DNA of 32,088 nt from assembly GCF_001922985.1 (NCBI RefSeq), contig NZ_MRUH01000106.1, forward strand, positions 1 to 32,088, given 5' to 3'. Source of the stretch: Teredinibacter waterburyi. GTDB lineage: Bacteria > Pseudomonadota > Gammaproteobacteria > Pseudomonadales > Cellvibrionaceae. The position numbers and the translations under genes are program-made. Numbering within the stretch: position 1 is the stretch's first letter; the number at the start of each line of letters is the position of its first letter. This document shows positions 1-7,893 of this stretch, piece by piece. A model generated the notes under the pieces. That model worked only from the letters and a program-made list of their open reading frames with translations. It was not told the origin of the DNA and made no database searches.

Positions 1-347
1 ATCAAACCAAACAAAGTAACTATCGAAACACTACCCTACGCGCCTAGTCTATCTAGGGATACATCCCAGCTAGAATCTTTTAATAATATGGAATTTTCTC
101 GCACTGGCAGCTATCTACCCCAGAGAATTTCTATTTTAGGTGGTACGGAGGACAACGAAGAAAATACTAGGTTAGATTTTACCTAGATGCACAACACCTT
201 TATCAAGACGCTGCGGGCCTAATAGGGGGCGCAGACGGAAAGGTGAATCTCAACATCAATGTAGACAGAGGCGACGCTAGAAAAAGCACCATCAAGCTGG
301 TAAGTAGTGAAAAAGAGGTATTGTTTGAGCACTGGGAAGTTTATTAA
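1..347 (+). pseudogene. 3' part of an unrecognised gene, interrupted by a -1 frameshift
   Basis: Frame 1 is open from the left edge and stops at 184-186. The reading continues without a stop in frame 3 to a TAA at 345-347, giving a coding-like tail that begins LDAQHLYQDAAG and ends EHWEVY. Adding one T to the T-run at 177-180 would join the two parts as ...TRLDFY-LDAQHLYQ..., so a single-base deletion is the simplest explanation. It could be a true mutation or an assembly error. I do not recognise the family. The visible part is about 115 residues, acidic to neutral, with no membrane segment. The 5' end lies outside the window. From 348 to 562 I see no gene. Confidence 0.4.
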
Positions 348-562
348 TCAAAGGCATTAGTCTGTATTCGTAGGAAGCCTCACCAAGGACTGCTTTATAA
401 TAGATAATAGGTTTGCGTTTCCTATTTTTGATGGGATCGGCTCTAGAAGTTGCGGGATAGCTAACGACCTGATTCGGCAGGGGGGCCAAATGTACGCACT
501 TGCACGCAAACAATAGCCCCCTGCGAAGATCGTTTTGTTACGACTAACATCGCCGAATTAAT

Positions 563-2158
563 TTAATAGGTACTTAATTTCACCTTCAACAGGTGCGGCT
601 TATCATCAAAATTCAAGCCCCAGTCGGTTTGGTCTCCATTCCAGACGCGTTCGAATACCCATTTTCCCCTTTTGTCGAAATAGCCTTCTTCTACTCGCAC
701 TAGCATGTAGGGTTTGGTTGCAATTTCTGATGAGGAGGTGAAGGTTACACGGGCGCGGAGTGCGGTTACTAAAAATTCGTTGTCGTCGAGTTTTGCAATA
801 AGTGCGCCGCCAGAGGGGGGCGTATTTCCTTGCGGAGGATCAGTCCAAAACATTGGGCGGCCGTAGCTCACTTCTGCGTCCCACAAACCGAGATCTAAAT
901 TTTGTTGGTGGGTATCAGTGGGTTCTGCAACGCCCCAAACGTCTTTAGTGAAACTCAGTTCCGCCCATTTGTGTTCTAAGGGTTTCATTAGGCGATAGAT
1001 TTCGGCGAAGGGCGCAAAGGTACTTGAGTCGTAGGTTTTCGCTCCAAGCGGAAAATTGCTGTAGCCAGTGGTATCCATGCCAAAGGGGGCAAAGCCAATC
1101 GCTTGCGCACCTAGTGCACTGAAAAAGTATCGTGCATAGGGTTGATCGTTACCGATTTCGGCAACGAATAGTGGATTACTGGGGCCGGAATAGAGTTCGA
1201 TAACTTTTGTGGCGGTGGCGTAATCTCGAAAGTAAATATCCGGCGAAATCATATCTATGGCGGGGGCCGCGGCCTGCCAAATCGCCAGTACGTTATCGGT
1301 AGCGCCACCCGATGCATAGGCGCCGGGCTTGCCAGGGTTAAAGGGGTTTCGTAAGGCTACGTTAACATTCATAGGAATCGGGTATACAGCCTTGCCGGCA
1401 GCGGCAACTTCATTGCAATAGCGCGCAATATGATAGGCATGAAAAAATTCGCTGGCGTCTGCACCAAATAGGTCCGGCCAATTTCCTGCGGGTAGGTGCA
1501 TGGCGCTACGTAACTGGGTAGGTACTTCGGAGTTAAAGAGTGTGTTGGCGGATTTTGAATAATCGCGTGCTGCGCCGTAGGTTCCCGGCTCATTTTGCAC
1601 CTGCACCATAATCACGGTATGCTTTTTGTCGATTTTTTTAAGGTGTGTCATTAATGCTGCGAATGCTTTTTTATCTGCTTCCAAGGTACTCGCGTGGATG
1701 GGTGAGAGGGAGTTCAGTTGTTTGCCATTCTCGGTAATAACACGCGGGAAACGCTCGTTGTTTAATTTTACCCACGCCGGCGCGTAATGAGGAGCATTGT
1801 TCTTCCATGTGGCAAACCAGAGAAGAACGAGCTTAACATTGTGCTGACGAGCTTCTTTTATAAGGGTGTCTAGGTAGCTAAAGTCGAAGGTGCCTTCGGT
1901 TGGCTCTATTTGTTCCCATGCCACATTAATTTCTAGCGTATTGGCGTGAATGCTGTTGATGGTAGGCCATACATCTTTTAACGCGGCGGGGTAGTTACTG
2001 GAGTTGTTGGCTTGAGCACCCAAAATTAAGTAGGGGCTACCGTCGACGAACAGCGCATGTTTACCGTTTTCGCTCACGATGCGAGGTAGTTCGGCAGCGC
2101 AGAATACACTGAAACAAAATCCAGTTAAGGTTATAAGTAGTTGTAGGGGACGAGGCAT
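563..2158 (-). CDS. GH35-family beta-galactosidase, secreted (DUF5597-type C-terminus)
   Basis: Predicted exo-acting beta-galactosidase of 531 residues. The N-terminus (MPRPLQLLITLTGFCFSVFCA) is a signal peptide, so it acts in the periplasm or envelope. The TIM-barrel carries the acid/base Glu190 in QVQNEPGTYG and the nucleophile Glu334 in FVAEIGND, both in the expected GH35 context. The substrate-pocket segment WATWKNNAPHYAPAW-like (FATWKN) is also typical. The C-terminal 150 residues look like the DUF5597 domain of the GH35 subgroup that includes Cellvibrio xyloglucan-side-chain galactosidases. I chose the ATG at 2158, which has GGAG nine bases upstream, over a TTG 33 bases further out. It is last in a likely operon with the TPR lipoprotein and the transglutaminase-like gene. 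The natural substrate is inferred only from family. Confidence 0.87.
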   Translation of the reverse strand: MPRPLQLLITLTGFCFSVFCAAELPRIVSENGKHALFVDGSPYLILGAQANNSSNYPAALKDVWPTINSIHANTLEINVAWEQIEPTEGTFDFSYLDTLIKEARQHNVKLVLLWFATWKNNAPHYAPAWVKLNNERFPRVITENGKQLNSLSPIHASTLEADKKAFAALMTHLKKIDKKHTVIMVQVQNEPGTYGAARDYSKSANTLFNSEVPTQLRSAMHLPAGNWPDLFGADASEFFHAYHIARYCNEVAAAGKAVYPIPMNVNVALRNPFNPGKPGAYASGGATDNVLAIWQAAAPAIDMISPDIYFRDYATATKVIELYSGPSNPLFVAEIGNDQPYARYFFSALGAQAIGFAPFGMDTTGYSNFPLGAKTYDSSTFAPFAEIYRLMKPLEHKWAELSFTKDVWGVAEPTDTHQQNLDLGLWDAEVSYGRPMFWTDPPQGNTPPSGGALIAKLDDNEFLVTALRARVTFTSSSEIATKPYMLVRVEEGYFDKRGKWVFERVWNGDQTDWGLNFDDKPHLLKVKLSTY

Positions 2159-2177
2159 TTCGAGCGTCTCCGTTATA

Positions 2178-2198
2178 GCTATGCTGCGCAAGCATAGC
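2178..2198. repeat. Perfect inverted repeat upstream of the GH35 gene
   Basis: GCTATGCT and AGCATAGC form 8-bp perfect arms around the loop GCGCA. It lies 20 bases before the GH35 start and 55 bases after the stop of the TPR lipoprotein gene. There is no T-tract, so it is not a standard terminator. It could be an operator or an RNA stem that sets relative expression within the operon. Confidence 0.5.
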
Positions 2199-2252
2199 GT
2201 TTGTGAGTGGATAGCTCCAATTGCTTTTTTGCGCCCCTAGTTTTATCTCTGT

Positions 2253-3644
2253 CTAGTTGTTGCTTTCTAGTAAATTAGTGCGTTGTAGCACCCAGGCATA
2301 CATGTATTCGTAGTAACGTGTGGCGGAACTGTTTGTTGTTTTCTTAAGGAGCGTTTTTGTTTGATTGTTGTCGCCTTGCGTCCAAGCGTAGAAGGCGTCA
2401 AAAAAATACGCTTCTGTTTGTTCGCAGTCATTTTTGGCTTGCGCTATAAGTGTCGAGTTAGCGGTCTCAGAACCATGAGTGAACTTTTGCATGATCGCTG
2501 TGTGCCAATCGTCTTTGCCGGCAATTGAATCTAATTTCAGGTTAGCTAGAGCTGTAGCACGGTCGCTACCGTTTAGCAGCGCATTTAGCCACAGGATACT
2601 AATCTTGTCGAAGACTGTGGGTTGAAATTCGGGGCTGGCGGTTGAAGATTTTTTGCTGCGTTTTTCTAAATTTTCGAGTGCATCCAGAGCTTGCTCCCTC
2701 TGGTTGAGGCCTACGTGTGCGATCGCGAGTAAATGATAAGCACCTTTGCCATTGTTGGTGTCGATTAAAAATTTGGCTGGACCTATGGCTTCGTTGTAGC
2801 GCCCCGCATATAGCGATGAGTATCCGTAGTGCCAAGCGGTCCAGGCATTTCTCTCCAAATCCCACGCTTTTTTACTTTGGTCGTAAGCTAAAGGGAATAG
2901 CCCTAAGTTTAAGTATTGCAGGCTGGCGTTGTCGTAGTAAAGTTGATTGGGCGCCTTTGCTGCCGCTTTTGCGATATAGCTAACAGCGCGCTTGGCGTAT
3001 TCGCGTTCTTCGTAAACGCAGTTATTTTGTTGGATGATATCGTTAATGCTGTCGCCAAGCTGGTAAAGGTACTCTGGATTGTCAGCGCTTAATCGATTGG
3101 CCTGCTGAGCCGCAGCTAATGCGAGCCAGTCATACTTTTCCTGTTCGTAATGCTCTGAGAGTGAGTGCCAGCTGAAGGCGCTTTCTGGCTGTTCGGCTAT
3201 GGTGTTAAGCGTTAATTCAATCAGTGTTTTGTTATCGGCATTGTTGATTAGCGCCTTGGCGTAAGTAATCCGAGATGGCGGTGGGGTATCGGCTTTAATA
3301 ACGGGGTTCATCTCGGCGTACAGTTTTGTTAATAATTGCAGGTCGAAATCGTTGGTATAAATAAAACTCATATAGTGGGAAAGATAGTGAGCTTTCTGCA
3401 CGAAAACATTATCGGGGGTTTCTGTAAGCGCTTTGCTCAGTTTTAATTTTGCTATTTCTAAATAGAGAGGGTTGGCCGTTTCCCGCCACATTTCATAAGC
3501 CGATATACCTATCTGCTGGTCAGACGCTTGGATTACCGCGTCTGTAGCTGGCGTTTTTATCGGCGTAGTGTTACAGCCAGTAAGTGCGGTGGATATTGTT
3601 AATGAGAATGCGATGGCGGATAGCCATTTTTGTGTGCGTAGCAT
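2253..3644 (-). CDS. TPR-containing lipoprotein
   Basis: The 463-residue protein begins with a lipoprotein signal peptide: hydrophobic stretch, then the lipobox LTGC with the acylated Cys at residue 24. It should be anchored in the outer or inner membrane. The rest is helical, with TPR-like repeats rich in A-A-x-x-A-x-x-L-x-P patterns (for example around AAAQQANRLSADNPEYLYQL and SYIAKAAAKAPNQLYYDNAS), which suggests a protein-interaction scaffold. AGGAG lies eight bases before the ATG. It starts 26 bases after the stop of the transglutaminase-like gene, so co-transcription and a shared function are likely. The specific partner is unknown. No catalytic motif is visible. Confidence 0.7.
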   Translation of the reverse strand: MLRTQKWLSAIAFSLTISTALTGCNTTPIKTPATDAVIQASDQQIGISAYEMWRETANPLYLEIAKLKLSKALTETPDNVFVQKAHYLSHYMSFIYTNDFDLQLLTKLYAEMNPVIKADTPPPSRITYAKALINNADNKTLIELTLNTIAEQPESAFSWHSLSEHYEQEKYDWLALAAAQQANRLSADNPEYLYQLGDSINDIIQQNNCVYEEREYAKRAVSYIAKAAAKAPNQLYYDNASLQYLNLGLFPLAYDQSKKAWDLERNAWTAWHYGYSSLYAGRYNEAIGPAKFLIDTNNGKGAYHLLAIAHVGLNQREQALDALENLEKRSKKSSTASPEFQPTVFDKISILWLNALLNGSDRATALANLKLDSIAGKDDWHTAIMQKFTHGSETANSTLIAQAKNDCEQTEAYFFDAFYAWTQGDNNQTKTLLKKTTNSSATRYYEYMYAWVLQRTNLLESNN

Positions 3645-3670
3645 GTTCGTTTCTCCTGCTATCCAGCGTA

Positions 3671-5956
3671 TTAGGGAAGGTAACCTAAGGTTTTAGCTTT
3701 GTTGAAGGAGTGGGACGACTCATCAATTAGGGCGTTAAATCCCTGAGCTGATCCCAGAACGTACCAAGCTTCGCCACTTTCAGGGGCAATGGCTACAGCT
3801 TCCTCTGCTTTTATTAGAGCAAGATCAAAATCGCCTTTCTCTAGGTGATTTTTTGCTTGCGCAATTTTATACTCAAACGTACTTTCGCCAAATTTTACAG
3901 CAACGCTAGCCAGTGTTTTGTCGCGCTGTTTACCTGTGTCCGGCTGCATCGATACTAGCCAAGGTTTAAGTTCTTTTAGCGCGGTTAAGGCGTTGAAGTA
4001 GTCACCGTATTGCGCAACGCTTAGGTTGAGCGCTGGCTGATAGAATTCAATAGTAACGCTATAGTCGTTACCCTCAGTCTTGCCGGTTTGAGTGAGCGTA
4101 AAATAATCGGTTTTAATATTTTTAGACGTGCTAACAACCGTTGGGATGGTGTTAGCTTGGCCCTTGAATAGGGCGGTAATTCTAAACGTTTGTGGAAGTG
4201 GGTTTATCCAGCGATTTTTGCGGGTGCTGGGTATTTGCATACTGCTAAGCTCGCCAACAAGTCGATAGACCTGAAAAAAAGATGCACCATAGGTGGTCGG
4301 TGCATCTCCTTCTTCAGGGGCGAAGGTGAATGTGGCATTTACTTGTGTCGGCGTGTTGATGTTTTCGCTGTTGAGCACTTCGCTAGACAAGGTGTACTGA
4401 CCGCTGTTATCGAAAATTCCCGCCAAAAATTGCGGCAAGCTGGATTCACGATTCGTGTCATGTTTCCACCAGTTTCGTAGGTTTTGCTCGTAGATGCCGG
4501 TGCCCTTGTAAGTTGCGGTTACAATGCTCCGGTTTTTATTATCCTGTTTGTATTCCAATTGTAGTTCGGCAATATTAGGTTCGACTTTTGCATCGACAGG
4601 CTTAAAAACGCCGCCACGTCCGTTCACGATTAATGCGGGTTGGCCAACCAGCAGGTTAGAAAAGCCAGGAAACATTGCGCGATCGCCGGTGGTATCCATC
4701 CATGTTTCTGGGCCATCGTCGGATGCAGGAATCCATACCAGCATGTGATCGAATATTAAGCTCACTAAGGTTCCGTCCGACTTCCCGCTATTAGGCGTCT
4801 CGACCAACACTGGGTAGGCTTCTACTCCGAGTGCTCGCAATAAGGCGACAGCTAAAACTGTTTGATCTTTACAGTCTCCGTACCCCTGTTCTAGTGCTTC
4901 GTCGGGTGTGTGCGGCTCGTAGCCGCCGCGTCCAAGGTGAGCAAAAACATAGCGAATGTTACTTTGCATATAGGTGTACACGGCGCGAATCTTTTCATCT
5001 TTGTTAGCATGTGGTGACAGTGCTAAAGTTGAAAGTGCTGCGCGGAGGGGCTCAGTTTCAGTTAGTTTGTTTTCAACTTTTTGCCATGTCCAAGCGTCTA
5101 TTAGCGACCAATCATTACTTGTAGAAACTTGAATGCTCGGTGAGATTTTGTGGAGTGCAGGCATGCGGGCTTCTAGCGTTACTGGAGGAATGTTTTTCCA
5201 CTCCCATACTCGCTTAATGTTTGCATCAGTTACGGTAGTTTTTGGGGTGCTGTTGAAAGTGCCGAATACCTTTGGCAGTAGCGCTAAGGTTTCGGGTACG
5301 GTGAGACTGTAGGAAAAATTCCGCACAGCATCGCCGCGCCAGCCATCAAGTGCTACCCGTTGTTGAAACCAGTAGGGGCGAGCACCATCGTTGTCCACTG
5401 TGGTGATGGCGCGACGTAGCGTCTTAGTTGTGAATTGCAGTTCGATGGTGGCACCCGGCGCAATTTCCGGGAGGGAAAATACAATCTCGCTGCGGTCGTT
5501 GTAAAAGTCTTGTCCGCCACCGGTCACCCTTATTTGAATAGCGTCTTCAGAGACCGTTTTAAGCTTGCCGTCGGCCGTTAACACGTTGGCGAAATCTAAT
5601 GAGGCTTCGGAATAATAATGATTGTAGGTAATAGAAAGTCTACCGTAGTCGCGCGCAGCTTCTTGGTCGTTAATGCGAATAGAATAATAGGATTGGCGTG
5701 TCCACGAACCTTCGGTATCAAGTGTGTTGTTTTGTATTGAATACAAAACTTCGGCGCCGGGTTGTTTGGAGCGAAGTTTCGCTTGCTTGCTTAGTGGTGG
5801 CGCTAGGCTTGTCGTTGGTGTCAATACGGTGGCTTGGCTGGCTAACGGAAAATACAGTGCAAGTGCTAATAGTCCAGCGCAAAGCGATGTAAGGCGGGCA
5901 CTGTAACGTTGAATAAAATAGGGAAAGCCTAGGATCGCGGTTGGTCCGGCAAGCAT
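3671..5956 (-). CDS. DUF3857 / transglutaminase-like protein with C-terminal TPR
   Basis: A 761-residue secreted protein. A long signal sequence (hydrophobic core around residues 24-40) ends near ASQA. Residues about 60-230 match the DUF3857 beta-rich domain that usually precedes a transglutaminase core. The core follows at about 300-440, with Cys362 in QGYGDCKDQ, His404 in FDHML and Asp421 in WMDTTGD, so the Cys-His-Asp triad is complete. The last 60 residues form a TPR pair (KAEEAVAIAPESGEAWYVLG). Such proteins are periplasmic and are usually of unknown substrate: a cysteine protease or an amide-bond-modifying enzyme. AGGAG is five bases before the ATG. It is the first gene of the run transglutaminase-like, TPR lipoprotein, GH35. 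Confidence 0.75.
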   Translation of the reverse strand: MLAGPTAILGFPYFIQRYSARLTSLCAGLLALALYFPLASQATVLTPTTSLAPPLSKQAKLRSKQPGAEVLYSIQNNTLDTEGSWTRQSYYSIRINDQEAARDYGRLSITYNHYYSEASLDFANVLTADGKLKTVSEDAIQIRVTGGGQDFYNDRSEIVFSLPEIAPGATIELQFTTKTLRRAITTVDNDGARPYWFQQRVALDGWRGDAVRNFSYSLTVPETLALLPKVFGTFNSTPKTTVTDANIKRVWEWKNIPPVTLEARMPALHKISPSIQVSTSNDWSLIDAWTWQKVENKLTETEPLRAALSTLALSPHANKDEKIRAVYTYMQSNIRYVFAHLGRGGYEPHTPDEALEQGYGDCKDQTVLAVALLRALGVEAYPVLVETPNSGKSDGTLVSLIFDHMLVWIPASDDGPETWMDTTGDRAMFPGFSNLLVGQPALIVNGRGGVFKPVDAKVEPNIAELQLEYKQDNKNRSIVTATYKGTGIYEQNLRNWWKHDTNRESSLPQFLAGIFDNSGQYTLSSEVLNSENINTPTQVNATFTFAPEEGDAPTTYGASFFQVYRLVGELSSMQIPSTRKNRWINPLPQTFRITALFKGQANTIPTVVSTSKNIKTDYFTLTQTGKTEGNDYSVTIEFYQPALNLSVAQYGDYFNALTALKELKPWLVSMQPDTGKQRDKTLASVAVKFGESTFEYKIAQAKNHLEKGDFDLALIKAEEAVAIAPESGEAWYVLGSAQGFNALIDESSHSFNKAKTLGYLP

Positions 5957-6127
5957 AACAGCTCCTTTTAGGTGGTCGAATATCCAATAAATCAGACCCG
6001 CAGATTAACATATTACATGCCAATGCAAAGGGTTTTGGTGACGTTATAGGTGTTGGTTGGCGTAGTGGGGCTTTAGGCGCTTAGCTTAGGCGGAGATTCG
6101 ACCAGCTCTATCTTTGCCCTAAAAAAC

Positions 6128-6159
6128 AAAACCCCCTAACTATAAAGTAAGGGGGTTTT
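6128..6159 (-). terminator. Rho-independent terminator after the DUF3313-like gene
   Basis: Perfect 10-bp arms AAAACCCCCT and AGGGGGTTTT flank a 12-base loop. Read on the minus strand the stem is followed by a TTTTGTTTTTT tract. It lies 37 bases past the stop of the 6196-6888 gene and 170 bases before the start of the transglutaminase-like gene, separating the two units. Confidence 0.85.
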
Positions 6160-6195
6160 AATGGTTAAGTGAGTATTCTTAGCGCTATTTGACTA

Positions 6196-6888
6196 TCATT
6201 TTTTTAGCGGCGATACCTTTGCTAACTCTACTAAATTCTCGTGAAACGTTTCAATAATATATTCGAACGATCGATGCCATGCACGGTTGTGGGCATAGCG
6301 GTTATTTTCACGCTTTTTCGATAGGTTAATTGGCAGGTCGTCTTCTATCATCGCAACCATTTTACGTGTCGCAGAATCGATGAGCGCTACTTGGTAGTGA
6401 AGAGTGCCAACGGTTTCAATGGTTTCACTTCCGACAGAACCGAGTGATGAATCACGATAGGCACGCGGAAGCATCTCTAGCGCTTTGAATTCAACCACAA
6501 GAACGCCCTTGCCACCCGTGCTTGTTGGTGTGAACTGCTTGCTTTTAGAAAATTCTCGGTTAGCGAGTTCGGCAAATTTTTCGGTGAGGCTGGGCATATC
6601 TTTTTCGGCAAAATCTTCCCAGTTGCGCTGCATACGGGTTTTGGCTTTTGGCGAAATGGTTAGCTCTGAATAATTTAGGGGGAATAGGATGATTTTATTG
6701 TAGGTTTTGAAGTCTATAGCTTTATCGACGACGAAGCGGTGGAAATTGCCATGTTTCCAAACCGTGTATTGCTCTTCCACGGTTTTATCTTTTGCTGTAG
6801 CAATCGTTGGCGCACACACGGCTAGCGTTAGTAGCGAGCTGATGCACAAGGTAGCAAATTTCTTTGCGGTTATACGCGATGTTCCCAT
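6196..6888 (-). CDS. Secreted DUF3313-like protein of unknown function
   Basis: A 230-residue protein with a signal peptide cleaved after APTIATA (hydrophobic core at about 12-26). The body resembles the DUF3313 family: an opening YNKIILFPL strand, a helical segment with MPSLTEKFAELANREFSK, a GVLVVEFKALEML strand and a VALIDSATRKMVAMIEDD strand matching the family's substrate-like D-S-x-T-G-x pattern. Most relatives are lipoproteins, but this one has no lipobox Cys and should be soluble in the periplasm. The start has an AAGGA-type RBS (in CAAGGAAATCCTCATG). It is transcribed alone and ended by the stem-loop at 6128-6159. The family assignment is from recall of its pattern and is moderate. 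The function is unknown. Confidence 0.6.
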   Translation of the reverse strand: MGTSRITAKKFATLCISSLLTLAVCAPTIATAKDKTVEEQYTVWKHGNFHRFVVDKAIDFKTYNKIILFPLNYSELTISPKAKTRMQRNWEDFAEKDMPSLTEKFAELANREFSKSKQFTPTSTGGKGVLVVEFKALEMLPRAYRDSSLGSVGSETIETVGTLHYQVALIDSATRKMVAMIEDDLPINLSKKRENNRYAHNRAWHRSFEYIIETFHENLVELAKVSPLKK

Positions 6889-7279
6889 GAGGATTTCCTT
6901 GTCAATTGTCTTTGATTGTGAACTTGGGGGTTAGGTGTTACCACGCCGGAGTTGAGCTTTGAACGCGTGTTATTTTCTTTGTTATTCGAGTTTCAGCCCA
7001 CTTTTAAACTACAGGAAGGTAGATGTAGTCGTTATCCTTACAGGCGCATTTTAGTCTAAAGTTGCTCGTTTATTCTATAGTCGCGGCTTGATTAGTGGCA
7101 ACTCGAGCCAAGGCTCCGGCCTGATGTGAGCCGAGTTTGATCTATATCGGGTGCCGGAACCTGTGTTGTATTAGTCTGTCCATATGGGGCTAGATAGGTA
7201 CAAATAAAAGCATCATTAGCTTGCACTTAATACGCAAGCCGAGCATAGCGAAACTAGAGTGATAATGAGGGTAAGGTCG
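6889..7279. other. Divergent intergenic region
   Basis: This region separates the minus-strand DUF3313-like gene from the plus-strand dsbB-like gene, so it should hold two promoters. I see no convincing sigma-70 pair. At about 7111-7137 there are loosely complementary GC-rich segments (AACTCG...GAGTT and GGCTC...GAGCC) that could fold, without a T-tract. No gene is supported here. Confidence 0.4.
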
Positions 7280-7804
7280 ATGTCGGTACGATTTTTTATG
7301 AACGCTATCTTTAACGCAAGTACACAGCTGTGGTTTTGGCTTGCGATCATCGCAACGGCGGTTGGTTTGGAACTGGGGGCGCTGTATTTTCAGGAGGTTC
7401 TCGCCTACTACCCTTGTGAGCTTTGCATCTACGTACGTGTGTGGCTAACTAGTATGGCATTGGTTTCGCTGCTATCCCTATTTATTCGCAATGTTGCGGT
7501 GCTGCGCCGCACGGCTTTAGTTGCGGTTATATTTCTTACCTTTGGCCTGGCTCACGAAACTTGGCTGCTACAGGGATTGGAGTACGGTTGGAATGCGGAT
7601 GGTGCCTGCGGGCTTGTCGCTAACTTCCCTAGCTGGGCACGCTTAGACGAGTGGTGGCCAACCATGTTTAGAGTGCAAGATGCATGCTCTGCAACGCCGC
7701 GAGTATTCGGCAATTTTTCTATGGCCGATGGCTTAACATTGGTGTGTATAGGTTTGCTTTCTGGGTGTGGTTTAGCTCTTTATGGCGACTTGAAACGCCG
7801 CTAG
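7280..7804 (+). CDS. dsbB: DsbB-family disulfide bond formation protein
   Basis: An inner-membrane quinone-linked oxidase that recharges the periplasmic thiol oxidase DsbA. The protein is 174 residues (E. coli DsbB has 176) with four hydrophobic segments. The first periplasmic pair is Cys46/Cys49 in YYPCELCIY, and the second pair is Cys110 and Cys136, around the typical FPSWARLDEWWPTMF segment. An Arg follows the first pair (YVRVW), as in the family. I chose the ATG at 7280, nine bases after GAGG. In-frame ATG 7265 and GTG 7259 are alternatives with poorer spacing. The gene stands alone. No dsbA is in view, and a DsbI-type specialised oxidase is possible. Confidence 0.88.
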   Translation: MSVRFFMNAIFNASTQLWFWLAIIATAVGLELGALYFQEVLAYYPCELCIYVRVWLTSMALVSLLSLFIRNVAVLRRTALVAVIFLTFGLAHETWLLQGLEYGWNADGACGLVANFPSWARLDEWWPTMFRVQDACSATPRVFGNFSMADGLTLVCIGLLSGCGLALYGDLKRR

Positions 7805-7815
7805 AGTGAAGCGAG

Positions 7816-7862
7816 TCGCCAAGATAGTTTCCGACAGTCGCTTGAAAAGACTATCTTGGCGA
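7816..7862. terminator. 13-bp perfect inverted repeat between convergent genes
   Basis: TCGCCAAGATAGT (7816-7828) and ACTATCTTGGCGA (7850-7862) are exact reverse complements around a 21-base loop. It starts 11 bases after the dsbB stop and lies 31 bases before the S9 gene stop on the other strand. It probably acts as a shared bidirectional terminator or as a 3'-end stabiliser. A T-tract is lacking on both sides, so simple intrinsic termination is not certain. Confidence 0.6.
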
Positions 7863-7893
7863 ATAGTTAGCACCGCGTTTTAGTTCGCAGCGC

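Noticed and set aside
292-513. Minus-strand open frame of 73 codons in the left intergenic gap
   Set aside because: No RBS and no family resemblance. It overlaps the tail of the frameshifted plus-strand reading and has the character of a chance frame.
563-5956. Functional link between the GH35 operon and the TBDR cassettes as one glycan-utilisation locus
   Set aside because: They are on opposite strands and separated by unrelated genes (DUF3313-like, DsbB, S9), and the operator-like palindrome is not seen before the GH35 operon. Proximity alone is not evidence.
5718-6023. Open frame of 101 codons overlapping the start of the transglutaminase-like gene
   Set aside because: It lies largely inside a well supported gene on the same strand in another frame and contains no recognisable motif.
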